A stretch of 22,489 nt of DNA from a virus. The notes under the pieces were generated by a model that was given only the letters and a program-made list of their open reading frames with translations, searched no databases and was not told where the DNA came from. The stretch covers positions 1 through 22,489 of the IMG/VR virus record IMGVR_UViG_3300044961_000400; one strand, given 5' to 3'. The position numbers were made by a program, and so were the translations under genes. This document shows positions 6,023-15,008 of this stretch, piece by piece; positions within the stretch are counted from its first letter, which is position 1, and each line of letters starts with the position of its first letter.

Positions 6023-7645
6023 TTACCTTCCGGCGCGCAGGGCGGCCATGATGCGGTCGTGTTCAGGCGTCCCGGGCGGGTGTTGGCGGGCCGCCTGCTG
6101 GAGCTTGGCGATCTCGGCGCTGGACATCTTCGGCGGGCCGCCGGCCGCGCCGATGATCTGCATGACCTGGGCACCGTCGACGCCGTAGGCATCGAACTTC
6201 ATTTGGGCGTTCTCGATGATCCCCTTTTTGAACTGCGCGAGCTTGTTCAGGCCCTGGCCGCGCCAGCCGCGGTCCTTCGGCACCATGTCTTCGGTGAATT
6301 CGACGCTCCCGTGGTCGAGGGCGCCGAGATTCTCCGAGTTCTTGATGGCCAAGGTGATCTGCTTCTGCAGAGCGGCCGCGCGATCTCCGCGCTCGCCGAT
6401 GGCGGGCCCCTCCTTCAATAGCGCCTCCAGCTCGGCCGTCTTCGCGACGAGGTTTCGGACGGCGGCGACCTTATCCGAGGCTTCCTTGTGCTCCTTTTCG
6501 TTGCGGGCGCGGAAGATGGGCTGACCACCGGGGCCGGTGACGATGAGTTCATCGCCCTGGCCGACCTGCTTGGCGGCGGCGAGGCGCGCGGCCTGCTGGC
6601 TGTGGTTGCTGACGGTGGTCTGCTCGCCCTCGCGCACGATGCGGCGTAGGCCCTGCTGCCGCTGCAGCTCGGTCTGCGCGATCTCCCTGTCGGTCGCGTT
6701 GATGAGGGCGTCGGTGCGGATCCGCTCCTCGTCCGCCCCGAACTTGGCCAGGTTGCTCTCGCGCTGGGCGCGGATGGCGCGCAGCTTGGCCTCCCACAGG
6801 TTCGCGGCCTCGACCTCGGCGATCTGGCGCCGCTGCAGGGCGTCCTGCACGCCCTGGCGGGCGCCGCTGACGGCCTTCTCCTGCCGGTCGATCTCGGCCA
6901 TCTCCTTGCGGAAGTGGCGCTCCCGGGCGGCGTTGATGATGGAAAGCGCCGTGTTGGGGCCGGCACCCATGGCCGAGGCGTACTGCCCGAGGCCGATGGA
7001 CAGAGCGGCGAGGATGCCGGAGGCCTCCCGACCCTCGAACAGATCGGTGATCTTCATCCCTGCCAGCTTCTGGCGCTCCCTGTCCAGGTAGGCGGTCGCC
7101 TCGGACTCCTTGCGCTCGTACTCCTTGGCGCGCAGCTCGGCCTCGGCGGCGCGGTCCCGCTCGGCCTGGGCCTCGAGGGCGGCGGCGTCGGCGGTGACGC
7201 CGGCCTTCTGGCTGGCGAGATCCCCGGCGGCGCGGATCTGGCCCTTGCCCGCCTCCTGGGCCGCGCGCAGCTCGCCTGCCGCGGCCTTCTCCTCGTCGGT
7301 GGCCTGGGCCTGCTCGGTGCCCTTGCTGCGGGCGCGAGAGACGTCGGGCCCGATGGGGGGCAGGACCGGCTGCGGGGGCGCGGCGGGCGCCTGGGCGCTC
7401 GTCGGCATGGGCTCCGGCAGGGGAGCGGGCTGCGGCGGGGCCTCCACGGTCGCCGTCGACGGCGACGTCGGCGCCGTGCCGGCGGACGAGACGCCCGGGG
7501 CGAACAGGTTCGCAGCGCGCCCCGCTGCCTGGACCCATTGGATCCCGCCCTGGGCGAGGTCCGCCGCCTGCGGCTCCTCGGGGGCGTAGGCGGTGCCGCC
7601 CACGTCCTCGATGAGGCCGGTCTGCGGGTTGCGTGCGAGGGCCAT
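6023..7645 (-). CDS. 540-aa coiled-coil internal virion protein with Pro-rich linker
   Basis: ATG 7645 overlaps the upstream stop (TGATG). Regions: residues 1-65 low complexity; ~66-92 a Pro-rich linker encoded by the 80-bp repeat; ~105-190 and ~240-370 long Ala/Glu/Arg/Gln helices typical of coiled coils; a hydrophobic patch near 205-225 (GILAALSIGLGQYASAMG) that could contact membrane; and a C-terminal helical domain ending HPPGTPEHDRIMAALRAGR. Size, composition and position between the S74 protein and the 581-aa protein match a DNA-ejection or internal core protein. No enzyme motif is seen. Confidence 0.68.
   Translation of the reverse strand: MALARNPQTGLIEDVGGTAYAPEEPQAADLAQGGIQWVQAAGRAANLFAPGVSSAGTAPTSPSTATVEAPPQPAPLPEPMPTSAQAPAAPPQPVLPPIGPDVSRARSKGTEQAQATDEEKAAAGELRAAQEAGKGQIRAAGDLASQKAGVTADAAALEAQAERDRAAEAELRAKEYERKESEATAYLDRERQKLAGMKITDLFEGREASGILAALSIGLGQYASAMGAGPNTALSIINAARERHFRKEMAEIDRQEKAVSGARQGVQDALQRRQIAEVEAANLWEAKLRAIRAQRESNLAKFGADEERIRTDALINATDREIAQTELQRQQGLRRIVREGEQTTVSNHSQQAARLAAAKQVGQGDELIVTGPGGQPIFRARNEKEHKEASDKVAAVRNLVAKTAELEALLKEGPAIGERGDRAAALQKQITLAIKNSENLGALDHGSVEFTEDMVPKDRGWRGQGLNKLAQFKKGIIENAQMKFDAYGVDGAQVMQIIGAAGGPPKMSSAEIAKLQQAARQHPPGTPEHDRIMAALRAGR
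7366..7445. repeat. 80-bp perfect direct repeat, copy 2
   Basis: Second copy of the block at 2939-3018, about 4.4 kb away, inside the 540-aa gene and in the same reading frame. The identity at silent third positions indicates a recent duplication or gene conversion. Confidence 0.9.
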
Positions 7646-9411
7646 CAGCGCCTCCCTTCCAGCTCGCGGAGCTTGCGAGCGGTCACCGCTGCCAGCGCCA
7701 GCGTGAGCCGGTCCGTGTCGACCTTCAGCATGCCGTCATCCCCCCGGCGCACCGCCTGGCGCCCGAGGGGGCCGGCCTTCTCCAGCTCCTGGGCCATGGG
7801 CCCGGCGCCCTCGGTGGCCCCGTCGTGGGGGTCGGGCTCCCTGTAGTCGTAGACGTGCGACTCGAGCGCCCTGGTGAAGGCGTCAGCGTCCTTGCCGCTC
7901 GCGCCGGTCGCCCGGTCCAGCGCCGCCAAGAAGGCGTCGTCCTCCTCCTCGGTGCTCGGGCGGATGTTCTTCTTGGCGCGCTCGTCGGAGCCCGGGCCCG
8001 CGACGGCGGCCCCAACGGTCCCCGCGGCGCTCAATAGCGCCGCGTCCTTCTGCGCCTTAAACTGCCGCTCCGCCGAGGCGGCGCCGTGCGCCTGCGCGGC
8101 TGCCTGGCCGGCGCCCTGCCGGGCCCCGTGGGCCTGATCCCCGAGCGCGATGTCCCGCTGGATCTGCTGCCCCGTGGTCGTCACGGCGGCGCCCTGGTTT
8201 GCCACCTGGGCCCTCTGCTGCCGGTTCGCGTTCGCGTCGTTCACCTGGGCGATGCGGTCCGCGTTGCCGATGGCCGCCTGCACCCGGAGCGCCTGATCCC
8301 GATCCTGTCGCGTGTTCGCCGCGCCCGCGTTCACGGTGTCCGCCTGCTGGCCGAGCATGGCATTAGTCGTGTTCGCGGTCAGCGTGCGGTCGGCGTTCCC
8401 CGTGGCCACGATGGTGTCCTGCGCGGCCTGGGCCAGGTTCCGCTGCTGGTCCAGGGTCACGTTCGTGGTGCCGGCTGCCAGGCTCCGGTCGGCGTTGCCG
8501 GTGGACGCGGTCAGCGCCTGCCGCGCCCGCTCGATCTCGGTCTGGTTCATCTGCCCCGCGTTGAACTGCGACGTGGCGGCCCCGGTGGCCTGGTTCGCCA
8601 AGCCTGCGCCCTGCCGCAGCCGCGCCTGCTCGGTGGCCAGCGCGGCGTCGCCCGCCCGCATCTGGCTGGCGAGCCGGGCGCCCTGCTCCGTTGCCTGGCC
8701 CACCTCGTGCGCGCGTGCCACCGCGGCCGTGGCAGCGCTGTCGTTCTTCAGCTTGGCGATGTCGCGGGCGGCCTGCCGGCGAGCAAAGGCCCCCTCGTTG
8801 CCCTTGGCGCTGGCCGCGAGGGACAGTTGCTCGTCGGCGATCCCCTGGATGTTCTTGGCGTGCTCGGCGACGGCGACCGACGGCCCCTGCCCCTGGGCCC
8901 GGGCCTCGAGAGCGGACAGGAAGCCGGCCTCATGCCCGCGGGCTGCGGTCGCCTGCTGCTGGTCGATGGTGGCGCCGTCGAAGCGCTCCCAGGATGCCTG
9001 CTGGGCAGGTCCGAGGTTCGGGGCCTGCACTCGCTCCGCTTCGACGCGCTGGGCTGGGGCGATGAACCCCGAGGACACCTGCGGAGCGGCGCCCACGTTC
9101 TGCGCGCTCACCCGCTCGATGGGCCCCGTGCTCTCCACCTGCACCTCTCGGGCGGGGGTCGACTGCGCCTCTTGCACCTGCGGCGGGGCCGGCAGCGACT
9201 GCCCGCGCTCACGCAGGAATTGCTCCATCATGGCGCGGCTGTCGTCGCGGTCCTGCTGGAAGGCCGAGGCGTCCAGCGGCTTGTCGGTATCGCGCTCGCC
9301 GTACCCCAACAGGCCGGTCCCGAAGACACCGCCCCTTCCGCCGAGTCCGGTCCCAAAGAGGCCCTTGTCCCGGGTGAAGGTGAAATCGCCTACAGTGTTC
9401 CAGAATCCCAT
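7645..9411 (-). CDS. Hendecad-repeat virion protein with C-terminal S74 self-cleaving chaperone domain
   Basis: 588 aa, with a good SD (GGAGG) before ATG 9411. Residues ~1-60 are Gly-rich (FGTGLGGRGGVFGTGLLGYG). The middle is long, Ala/Gln/Asn-rich and helical, with an 11-residue periodicity: GNADR recurs at intervals of 33 and 44 residues. From Ser475 the C-terminus matches the intramolecular chaperone of endosialidase (peptidase S74): SDERAKKNI with the nucleophilic Ser, VYDYRE, GPMAQELEKAGP, and the final helix LKVDTDRLTLALAAVTARK. This domain trimerises fibres and cuts itself off. The protein should therefore be a trimeric fibre, spike or needle-like rod made as a 474-residue mature part plus a ~114-residue released chaperone. 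Receptor-binding or depolymerase domains are not evident. Confidence 0.78.
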   Translation of the reverse strand: MGFWNTVGDFTFTRDKGLFGTGLGGRGGVFGTGLLGYGERDTDKPLDASAFQQDRDDSRAMMEQFLRERGQSLPAPPQVQEAQSTPAREVQVESTGPIERVSAQNVGAAPQVSSGFIAPAQRVEAERVQAPNLGPAQQASWERFDGATIDQQQATAARGHEAGFLSALEARAQGQGPSVAVAEHAKNIQGIADEQLSLAASAKGNEGAFARRQAARDIAKLKNDSAATAAVARAHEVGQATEQGARLASQMRAGDAALATEQARLRQGAGLANQATGAATSQFNAGQMNQTEIERARQALTASTGNADRSLAAGTTNVTLDQQRNLAQAAQDTIVATGNADRTLTANTTNAMLGQQADTVNAGAANTRQDRDQALRVQAAIGNADRIAQVNDANANRQQRAQVANQGAAVTTTGQQIQRDIALGDQAHGARQGAGQAAAQAHGAASAERQFKAQKDAALLSAAGTVGAAVAGPGSDERAKKNIRPSTEEEDDAFLAALDRATGASGKDADAFTRALESHVYDYREPDPHDGATEGAGPMAQELEKAGPLGRQAVRRGDDGMLKVDTDRLTLALAAVTARKLRELEGRR

Positions 9412-9425
9412 GGGCCCTCCGTCTG

Positions 9426-12425
9426 TCAGCCGAGGCGCGCCCCCGCGCGCCGGATCCCCGCCTTCACCGCTGCCTCAAACGCGATCCCTTCGAGCGCAAA
9501 ACCGCGCGTGAGATTGCCGCTAGCCACCTCCTCGATGGTGAACGCCCAGGCCGTCGACTTGGCCGCCGACGGGCGGAAGTCGAAGTCGAGCAGTCCCGGC
9601 GCGAGCGCCTTCGTCGGGAACACCTCGGCGGCGCCGTTGAAGCCGGGGGTCACGGACACGCGCAGGGAGCACGCGCCGTGCACCTGCCCGAGCAGAGCCC
9701 CCCGGGACAGGCGCGCGAACCCCTGCAGGCCCGCGAGGCTTGCTGGGGCGAGCTCCAGGCGCGGCAGGATCGGCGTGCCCCCCCCGTCGAACCACTGCCC
9801 GGCGACCTGGCGCCAGACCTGGCCCGTGGCGGTCAGGAAGTGCGGTCGGTCGTCGATGAGCACGCCTCCGATGGGCTCGGCCGGCAGGCGCCACGTGTAC
9901 CACTGCCCCGGCCTGCCTTCCTCGGGGACGGCCGTGCCGTAGTCGTACACCCAGATCCGGGACGAGTCGGTCAGGAAGTATACGTGCCGCTTGGCCGCGT
10001 TGTGGATCGCGCCCACCACGACGGCGGCGCGCTGGTCCCAGACGCCCTCACCGACGAAGACGATCTCTCCCGTGTGGCCGACCAGATAGATCCCCCCGTC
10101 GCCCCTGTTCTGGAAGAACACGCCGAGGCCGGTCGTCACCAGGCTGCCGGTCGCCGTGCACCCGAAGCTCCCGGCGACGCGCTGGGGAACGTAGTTGCCC
10201 CTGCCCTGCAGGTCGGGCCCCTCGCCGCCGATGAGCCACGCGCCGTCCCGTTTGAAGAGAACGGCATAGTTATGGTCAAGCGGCGCCCCGCACAGAACGG
10301 GGCCGCTGCCGTCCTGGACGGCGAAGGAGAAGATCTCGTTGAAGCCCAGTCCGTCCCTGGGCCCGGCGATCCGCTTCGAGTACCAGACCTCCCCTGTGTC
10401 GGTGTCGCACAGGAAAAGGCGGTCCCGCCAGGCGAACGCCGTCCGATGCGTCGGCGGCGGGATGTGGTCGCGCACCTCCCCGGTCGTGTACAGGATCTCC
10501 GAGCTGGCGTCGTAGCTCGAGACGCCGATGGTGACCGTGTTCGCGGAGCGGTCCGCCAGCTGCGCCCTCTGGAGGGTCAGCGTGGTCCCGCCGGCCGCGC
10601 TCATGAACACCGCGACGTAAAGAGCCTCGTAGCGGTTCTGGAAGCGCGGCAGCGGCGTCGTGACGTTAATGACCGACGGGCCGGTGCCGAGGGAGATCTG
10701 CGCCTCCGGAGAGGGCGCGGACCAGAACACGCGCCCGTTGAACGCCCTCAGCATGTACGCGGTGACCACGCGGCGAACGCCCGGGCCCAGACCGGGGGTC
10801 GAGCCCGACGAGGAAAGCGAGCAGTACCGCGGGTACATCGTCGGCAGCTCCGCGAGCGCGCCGCCGGCGATGACGGCGGGCCAGGCGCCCGGCATCGACA
10901 AGACGGAGCTGTCCATCATGGACGCCGGCGCGCCGAGACTGGCTCTCAGGTCCCAGATCACCGCGTGCAGCGGGTAGTACGGCGCCTCGTCGGGGTTCGC
11001 CTGCAGGGCCGTGAAAATGCGCTGCCCCTGGACCGTGACCCGCGCCGCGAAGCCCATGCGCGCGGCGGAGGCCGCCGTGAAGTCCGTCGTCCCGAGCTGG
11101 TACCGACGGCCAGCGCGCTGGTATAGGCCGCGGGCCACGTACGCGCAGACCGGCGAGGTCGTGTCCAGGGTGGCCAGGTAGTATCCGCGCTGCAGGCGGA
11201 CCGTGCTGCCGTCGTCGTGCTGCAAGATCGCGTGCCATTGCGAGCCGACCTGGAACGCCTCCGAGCACACCCATGCGCCGAATGCCCAGCCGCTCGTGGT
11301 CGTGGTCACGGTGTTGGTGCGCACGATCCGGCGCGTCTCCACCTCGTCCTCTGCCGTGGCGTCGCCCTTGGTGACGAGCATGACCCGCGTGGTGCCATTG
11401 TCCGGCGTGTAGCCCACGATCCCCTGTGAGTTGCCGCCATTGGTCCCGCCGAGCTGGTGGATGAACGTGCCGCCGTTGTCGTAGGACCATGCCAGGGCCG
11501 CGGTGGTGAACCAGCCCGCGTAGATGTTCCCGTTCGTGGACGCTCCGATGGCCAGCCAGACGCGCCCGTCAGCGCCGTTGTGGCCCCGGAGGATGTGCGG
11601 GTGCCGCAAGGTCGTTCCGCCGTCGAAGGTGTACGAGGGAGCGGGGGCGGCGGCCACGGCGCCGGTGGCGGGGTTGAATACCGCCGCGCCGATCTGGGTG
11701 TTGGCGTTGTTGAGCCAGTTGCCGATCAGGGCGAGATAGAACGTCCCACCCACCGCGCACACGTCCCAATCGTGGATCTCGAGCGAGGTGTGCGGTCCCA
11801 GATCCCAGGCCTGGGTGATGACCGGCGGCGCCGTGGGATTCGCCGGGTCGAAGCGCGCGGCGTAGAAGTAGCGCCTTGGCGACGTCCGGTCGAAGAGCAG
11901 CCAGACGAAGCCGCCGGCCACGATGGCCTTCGCGCGGATGCTGTTCATCTCGGTGCTCGCGTCCACCCAGGCCCCGGGGACGATCTCGCTCCCGGTCGCC
12001 TCGTCCACGACCCGATAGGCGTAGCGGCCGCTGTCGTTCCCGTAGAAGTACCAGATCTTGCCGTTGGCGATGGCGTGACTGGGCCGGTAGCTACTGGGCG
12101 CCGCGAAGCGGTCTGAGACGTAGGCGCGGGACAGCTTGCCGAGGTTCCGCGCCGTGGCCCCTTCCTGCAGGAACACGGTGTCATCGGTGCGGACCACCGC
12201 GGAGCCGCCGACCTCGGCGAGCCCCTGTCCGCTGGCGAGCACGCCAGAGTTCGGCGCGAGCTCCAGCTGCGAGATCCCTGGTCGCTTCTCGAAGACCTTC
12301 TCCTCCCCCGTCTGCTCGACGTCGAAGGCGGCAACCAGGCGCCCGGGCACGTGGTGCCGCGCGCCCCGCTTGCGGTCGACGGGCTTGAAGTCGAGGAGGA
12401 CCGGGGCCTTCACCAGCGCTGCCAT
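9426..12425 (-). CDS. 999-aa tail hub/stabilisation protein, beta-propeller-like
   Basis: The start is ATG 12425 (MAALVKAPVLLDFKP), overlapping the stop of the previous gene (TGATG). The upstream extension in this frame is poorly coding and covers another gene. The protein is almost all beta, with many blade-like units in which aromatic and Gly residues alternate: GKIWYFYGNDSGRYAYRV, GGFVWLLFDRT, GGTFYLALIGNW, HRTAFAWRDRLFLCDTDTGE, GDGGIYLVGHTGEIVFVG. The order adaptor, small protein, then this gene parallels the P22 gp4/gp10 tail-machine region, so a gp10-like hub or stabilisation protein plugging the portal channel is the best reading. At ~1000 aa it is about twice P22 gp10, so extra propeller blades or a host-binding domain may be fused. 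Confidence 0.65.
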   Translation of the reverse strand: MAALVKAPVLLDFKPVDRKRGARHHVPGRLVAAFDVEQTGEEKVFEKRPGISQLELAPNSGVLASGQGLAEVGGSAVVRTDDTVFLQEGATARNLGKLSRAYVSDRFAAPSSYRPSHAIANGKIWYFYGNDSGRYAYRVVDEATGSEIVPGAWVDASTEMNSIRAKAIVAGGFVWLLFDRTSPRRYFYAARFDPANPTAPPVITQAWDLGPHTSLEIHDWDVCAVGGTFYLALIGNWLNNANTQIGAAVFNPATGAVAAAPAPSYTFDGGTTLRHPHILRGHNGADGRVWLAIGASTNGNIYAGWFTTAALAWSYDNGGTFIHQLGGTNGGNSQGIVGYTPDNGTTRVMLVTKGDATAEDEVETRRIVRTNTVTTTTSGWAFGAWVCSEAFQVGSQWHAILQHDDGSTVRLQRGYYLATLDTTSPVCAYVARGLYQRAGRRYQLGTTDFTAASAARMGFAARVTVQGQRIFTALQANPDEAPYYPLHAVIWDLRASLGAPASMMDSSVLSMPGAWPAVIAGGALAELPTMYPRYCSLSSSGSTPGLGPGVRRVVTAYMLRAFNGRVFWSAPSPEAQISLGTGPSVINVTTPLPRFQNRYEALYVAVFMSAAGGTTLTLQRAQLADRSANTVTIGVSSYDASSEILYTTGEVRDHIPPPTHRTAFAWRDRLFLCDTDTGEVWYSKRIAGPRDGLGFNEIFSFAVQDGSGPVLCGAPLDHNYAVLFKRDGAWLIGGEGPDLQGRGNYVPQRVAGSFGCTATGSLVTTGLGVFFQNRGDGGIYLVGHTGEIVFVGEGVWDQRAAVVVGAIHNAAKRHVYFLTDSSRIWVYDYGTAVPEEGRPGQWYTWRLPAEPIGGVLIDDRPHFLTATGQVWRQVAGQWFDGGGTPILPRLELAPASLAGLQGFARLSRGALLGQVHGACSLRVSVTPGFNGAAEVFPTKALAPGLLDFDFRPSAAKSTAWAFTIEEVASGNLTRGFALEGIAFEAAVKAGIRRAGARLG

Positions 12426-12721
12426 CAGCCCACCGCCAGGTTGCAGGTGATGGCGGCAGCGCCGGTGTTGCGCAGGTAGACGTTCGTGGCATCGGGCGCG
12501 GCGGTCTGGATCACACCGGCGGTCTCCCCCAGCGTGACCAGTACCTCCCGGGGCGCGTACCCCAGGCCGTGCGGGATTGCCGTCTGAGTCGTCTGCACGG
12601 TGACGCCTTCCAGTCGCCGGCAGAACGCCAGTGGGCCGATGAGGCGTGACCACCGGGCGATCTCCTGCTGCACCTCGAACAGGCTCGCCGTCGGCTGGAT
12701 CCTGAAGGCGCGGTCAGACAC
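12425..12721 (-). CDS. 98-aa small structural protein near the adaptor
   Basis: GTG 12721 lies one base after the adaptor stop. There is an N-terminal helix (SLFEVQQEIARWSRLIGPL), then beta strands with HGLGYAPREVLVTL and NVYLRNTGAAAITCNLAVG. Small proteins of this pattern are, from memory, common between adaptor and hub genes of podoviruses and are probably head-tail or decoration proteins. No enzymatic motif. Function inferred from position. Confidence 0.65.
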   Translation of the reverse strand: MSDRAFRIQPTASLFEVQQEIARWSRLIGPLAFCRRLEGVTVQTTQTAIPHGLGYAPREVLVTLGETAGVIQTAAPDATNVYLRNTGAAAITCNLAVG

Positions 12722-12722
12722 T

Positions 12723-13352
12723 TCAGCGCCCCTCCAGGATGCCGGCCTCAGCCATGACGCCGTATCGACGCCGCAGGTACCACTTGCCCTCGCGCAGGGC
12801 CTCCTCGGCGGCCCTGATGTGCGGCGCGGGGTCCTCCTCGACCCGGACGCGCACGCGCGCGGCTACGCGCTCGGCGATGACCCGGTCGAACTCCGGCGGG
12901 ACGTCCACCACGGTCCCGTCGGCCGAGCCGTCCACCGCCAGGCGGGCCGGCTGGGCGATGTAGGTCGCGCGGTAGTTCCCGGCCGCGGTCAGCTCGGGAT
13001 AGATCTCGAGCACGTTGCCCCGCTCGAGCACCGCCTGGACGTAGCGCCAGGGGATGCGCTCGGGGTCGAGTGGGTTGGCCGCCGCCAGGGCCACGTAGTT
13101 GCCCGGGCCGTTGTCGCGCTCGAGCAGGTGCAGCCGCCCCCACAGCGGCGGGGTGATGGCCCAGGTGTTGCCGGTGGCGATGGTGAACGACACCCGCGCC
13201 AGGTACAGCGACGGGATGAGACTGCCGAGCAGGCGCCGCACGGCCTGGTACTCCTGGTCAATCCACCGGCGATAGGCGTCGGGGGGCACCTGCCCGCTTG
13301 CGTCCTGGTCGGTCGCCGCCCGGACGTCTGCCACCATCTCCGCGAGGGTCAT
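12723..13352 (-). CDS. Head-to-tail adaptor protein (P22 gp4-like by position and pattern)
   Basis: 209 aa, starting at ATG 13352, three bases after the previous stop (TGACCCATG). The N-terminal ~55 residues are helices (MTLAEMVADVRAATDQDASG; YRRWIDQEYQAVRRLLGSLI). A central beta section follows (SFTIATGNTWAITPP), and the C-terminus returns to long Arg/Glu-rich helices (FDRVIAERVAARVRVRVEE; IRAAEEALREGKWYLRRRYG). This helix-strand-helix layout, the size and the position after capsid genes match podovirus adaptor rings that bind under the portal and close the head. The assignment rests on pattern and context. Confidence 0.65.
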   Translation of the reverse strand: MTLAEMVADVRAATDQDASGQVPPDAYRRWIDQEYQAVRRLLGSLIPSLYLARVSFTIATGNTWAITPPLWGRLHLLERDNGPGNYVALAAANPLDPERIPWRYVQAVLERGNVLEIYPELTAAGNYRATYIAQPARLAVDGSADGTVVDVPPEFDRVIAERVAARVRVRVEEDPAPHIRAAEEALREGKWYLRRRYGVMAEAGILEGR

Positions 13353-13355
13353 GGG

Positions 13356-13601
13356 TCAGCGCCCCAGGGCCTCGTCGCGCGCGCTCAGCGCCTCGTGCAG
13401 CGCCTTGGCGTCGCCCAGCTTGAAGGCCCGGATCGCCGCCCGGCAGGCCTCGACGCAGGCCTCCTCGCGGCTGACGTGGGTCTCCCCCTCGTCCTCGTCG
13501 CGCTCCTCGTAGCGCCCGCGGTCATAGCCGCCGATGCGCGAGATCGGCTCGTCCTTGTCCTTGTCGCCCTTGGCCTTGCCGCCGATGACCGCGATCATCA
13601 T
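13356..13601 (-). CDS. 81-aa small charged protein after the capsid gene
   Basis: The start is ATG 13601 (MMIAVIGGKAKGDKDKDEP), chosen over an upstream in-frame start because AGGAAAGGA sits 6 bases before it and because upstream codons fall in the terminator hairpin. The Lys/Asp/Glu-rich N-terminal half (KGDKDKDEP, EERDEDEGE) is followed by a helix with two Cys (REEACVEACRAAIRAFKLGD). Possibly a head-associated or regulatory protein. I do not recognise it. Confidence 0.6.
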   Translation of the reverse strand: MMIAVIGGKAKGDKDKDEPISRIGGYDRGRYEERDEDEGETHVSREEACVEACRAAIRAFKLGDAKALHEALSARDEALGR

Positions 13602-13625
13602 GTCTGGTCCTTTCCTCGTTGCGCC

Positions 13626-13660
13626 AAAGGGCGCGGCGCCCACTCGAGCACCGCGCCCCT
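13626..13660 (-). terminator. Rho-independent-like hairpin after the major capsid gene
   Basis: On the minus strand GGGCGCGG (13658-13651) pairs with CCGCGCCC (13636-13629) over a 14-base loop, with flanking G-T/A-T pairs and a TTT run. It lies just after the capsid stop (13678) and before the next SD. It probably acts as a partial terminator, or 3'-end stabiliser, that boosts capsid mRNA relative to downstream genes. Confidence 0.55.
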
Positions 13661-13677
13661 CGGTCGTGCCGGCTACA

Positions 13678-14955
13678 TTACACGCCGACGTTGGTGCCCT
13701 TGATGAACCGCCCGGGCGCCCCGACGACCAGGTTCAGGATGGCGTACATACGCGCCTCGTAGGCGGCGGCGTTCGTCGCCCGGAGGAACACGTTGCCGTC
13801 GTGGTCGTCCAGGTTGATGAGCTTGCCCGGGTGAACCAGGTAAGCCGCCTCGGGGGTCTTGAAGTCGCCCATGAGGCACTCGCTCTTGGGCGCGTACGGG
13901 TGCGCGAGCACCTTGATTTCGCCGCACATCGCGCCGGTGATGGCGATGCCGTCGAAGGCCACCTTGAACTCCCGCGCGTCGATGCGGATGCTCTTTCCGG
14001 CCGTGTCGAGCGCGTCGCTCAGGGTGGTGTAGTCCTCCACGTTCAAAAAGGCGTGCGTGACCTTCACGCCGCCGAATTGGAAGAGCTTGTTGGCCATGCG
14101 GAGCAGCTTGGTCTTGATGGCCAGGCCCGACGTGGTGTCGCGGAGGCCGCCGAGCTGCCAGACGCCCTGGCGGTTGACCGACATGAAGGACGTCGGGCCG
14201 GGGGCCGCTCCGGGGACCCATCCGCCGAAGCCCATCATCACCCGGGCGTTGCTGTTGGCCGTGTTCTCCTTGGCGTCCAGCCGGTAGAACAGGAAGTCGT
14301 TCGCCGTCACGCTGAACGAGGTCAGGTCACCGCCCGTGATATTGACACAGGTGACGACGCCGGTGTCCTCGTTGATTTGGTCCACCTCGGCGTACCCGTT
14401 GCGGGTGTTGCCCGTGTCCGCCGCCGCCGCGAAGGTGACGTCGTCGCCCTTGCTGAGGCGGTTGACGGCCCAGGTGGGGACGGTGAACGTGGTCGCCGTG
14501 CGCGCGCTGATGCGACAGAGCGCCCCGGTGCCGTCGCCCCAGGCGTGGATCGAGATGCGGCGGCGAGCGGACCGCATGCGCCCCTGCATCTCGGCGTCCG
14601 CCAGGTCGAAGAGGTCCGTTTCGCTCTGGCACTCGTGGATGACGTCGCGATCCCACTGCGCCGTCGCGTTCAGGGTGGCGTGCGGCACCTCCCATCGGCT
14701 GTAGGCGTTGCGGCTGCCGAACGTCGACCCCTGGCTCTTGGCCTGGATGTCGGCGAAGGCGCCGAAGCCGACGGACGAGCCGTCTCCGTAGTGGATCGGC
14801 TGCACGAACTTGCGGCCGAAGCTCTTGGCCGCCTGCCGCTTCTCGAGGATGCCGAGCAGCGGATCGATCTGCTCGTCGTCCCAGAGGATCTTGGCCGCGT
14901 TCTCGTTGACGTTCTCGATGAGGGCGGCGGAGACCGCCGTTAGATCTGCTCCCAT
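13678..14955 (-). CDS. Major capsid protein
   Basis: 425 aa with a strong SD (GAGGTGA) before ATG 14955, directly downstream of the scaffold gene. The N-terminus is helical (LIENVNENAAKILWDDEQID), followed by KSFGRKFVQPIHYGDGSSVG and GFGAFADIQAKSQG, resembling the N-arm/E-loop region of HK97-fold shells. The C-terminal half has mixed strands with GEIKVLAHPYAPKSECLMGD and ends MYAILNLVVGAPGRFIKGTN. Order (portal, scaffold, this gene), length and its own terminator all point to the shell protein, present in hundreds of copies. The subfamily cannot be fixed without a search. Confidence 0.8.
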   Translation of the reverse strand: MGADLTAVSAALIENVNENAAKILWDDEQIDPLLGILEKRQAAKSFGRKFVQPIHYGDGSSVGFGAFADIQAKSQGSTFGSRNAYSRWEVPHATLNATAQWDRDVIHECQSETDLFDLADAEMQGRMRSARRRISIHAWGDGTGALCRISARTATTFTVPTWAVNRLSKGDDVTFAAAADTGNTRNGYAEVDQINEDTGVVTCVNITGGDLTSFSVTANDFLFYRLDAKENTANSNARVMMGFGGWVPGAAPGPTSFMSVNRQGVWQLGGLRDTTSGLAIKTKLLRMANKLFQFGGVKVTHAFLNVEDYTTLSDALDTAGKSIRIDAREFKVAFDGIAITGAMCGEIKVLAHPYAPKSECLMGDFKTPEAAYLVHPGKLINLDDHDGNVFLRATNAAAYEARMYAILNLVVGAPGRFIKGTNVGV

Positions 14956-15008
14956 GGGTCACCTCGGTCGAGCGGACTGGAGCGCTCGGCCGTGGCGTCC
15001 CGGGATGC

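Noticed and set aside
8086-9942. 618-codon plus-strand frame opposite the S74 and hub genes
   Set aside because: It spans the junction of two strongly supported minus-strand genes; composition is typical of an antisense shadow.
12426-12653. Longer start for the 999-aa hub protein
   Set aside because: The extension overlaps the 98-aa gene out of frame and is Arg/Pro-rich; ATG 12425 has the usual stop-start overlap.
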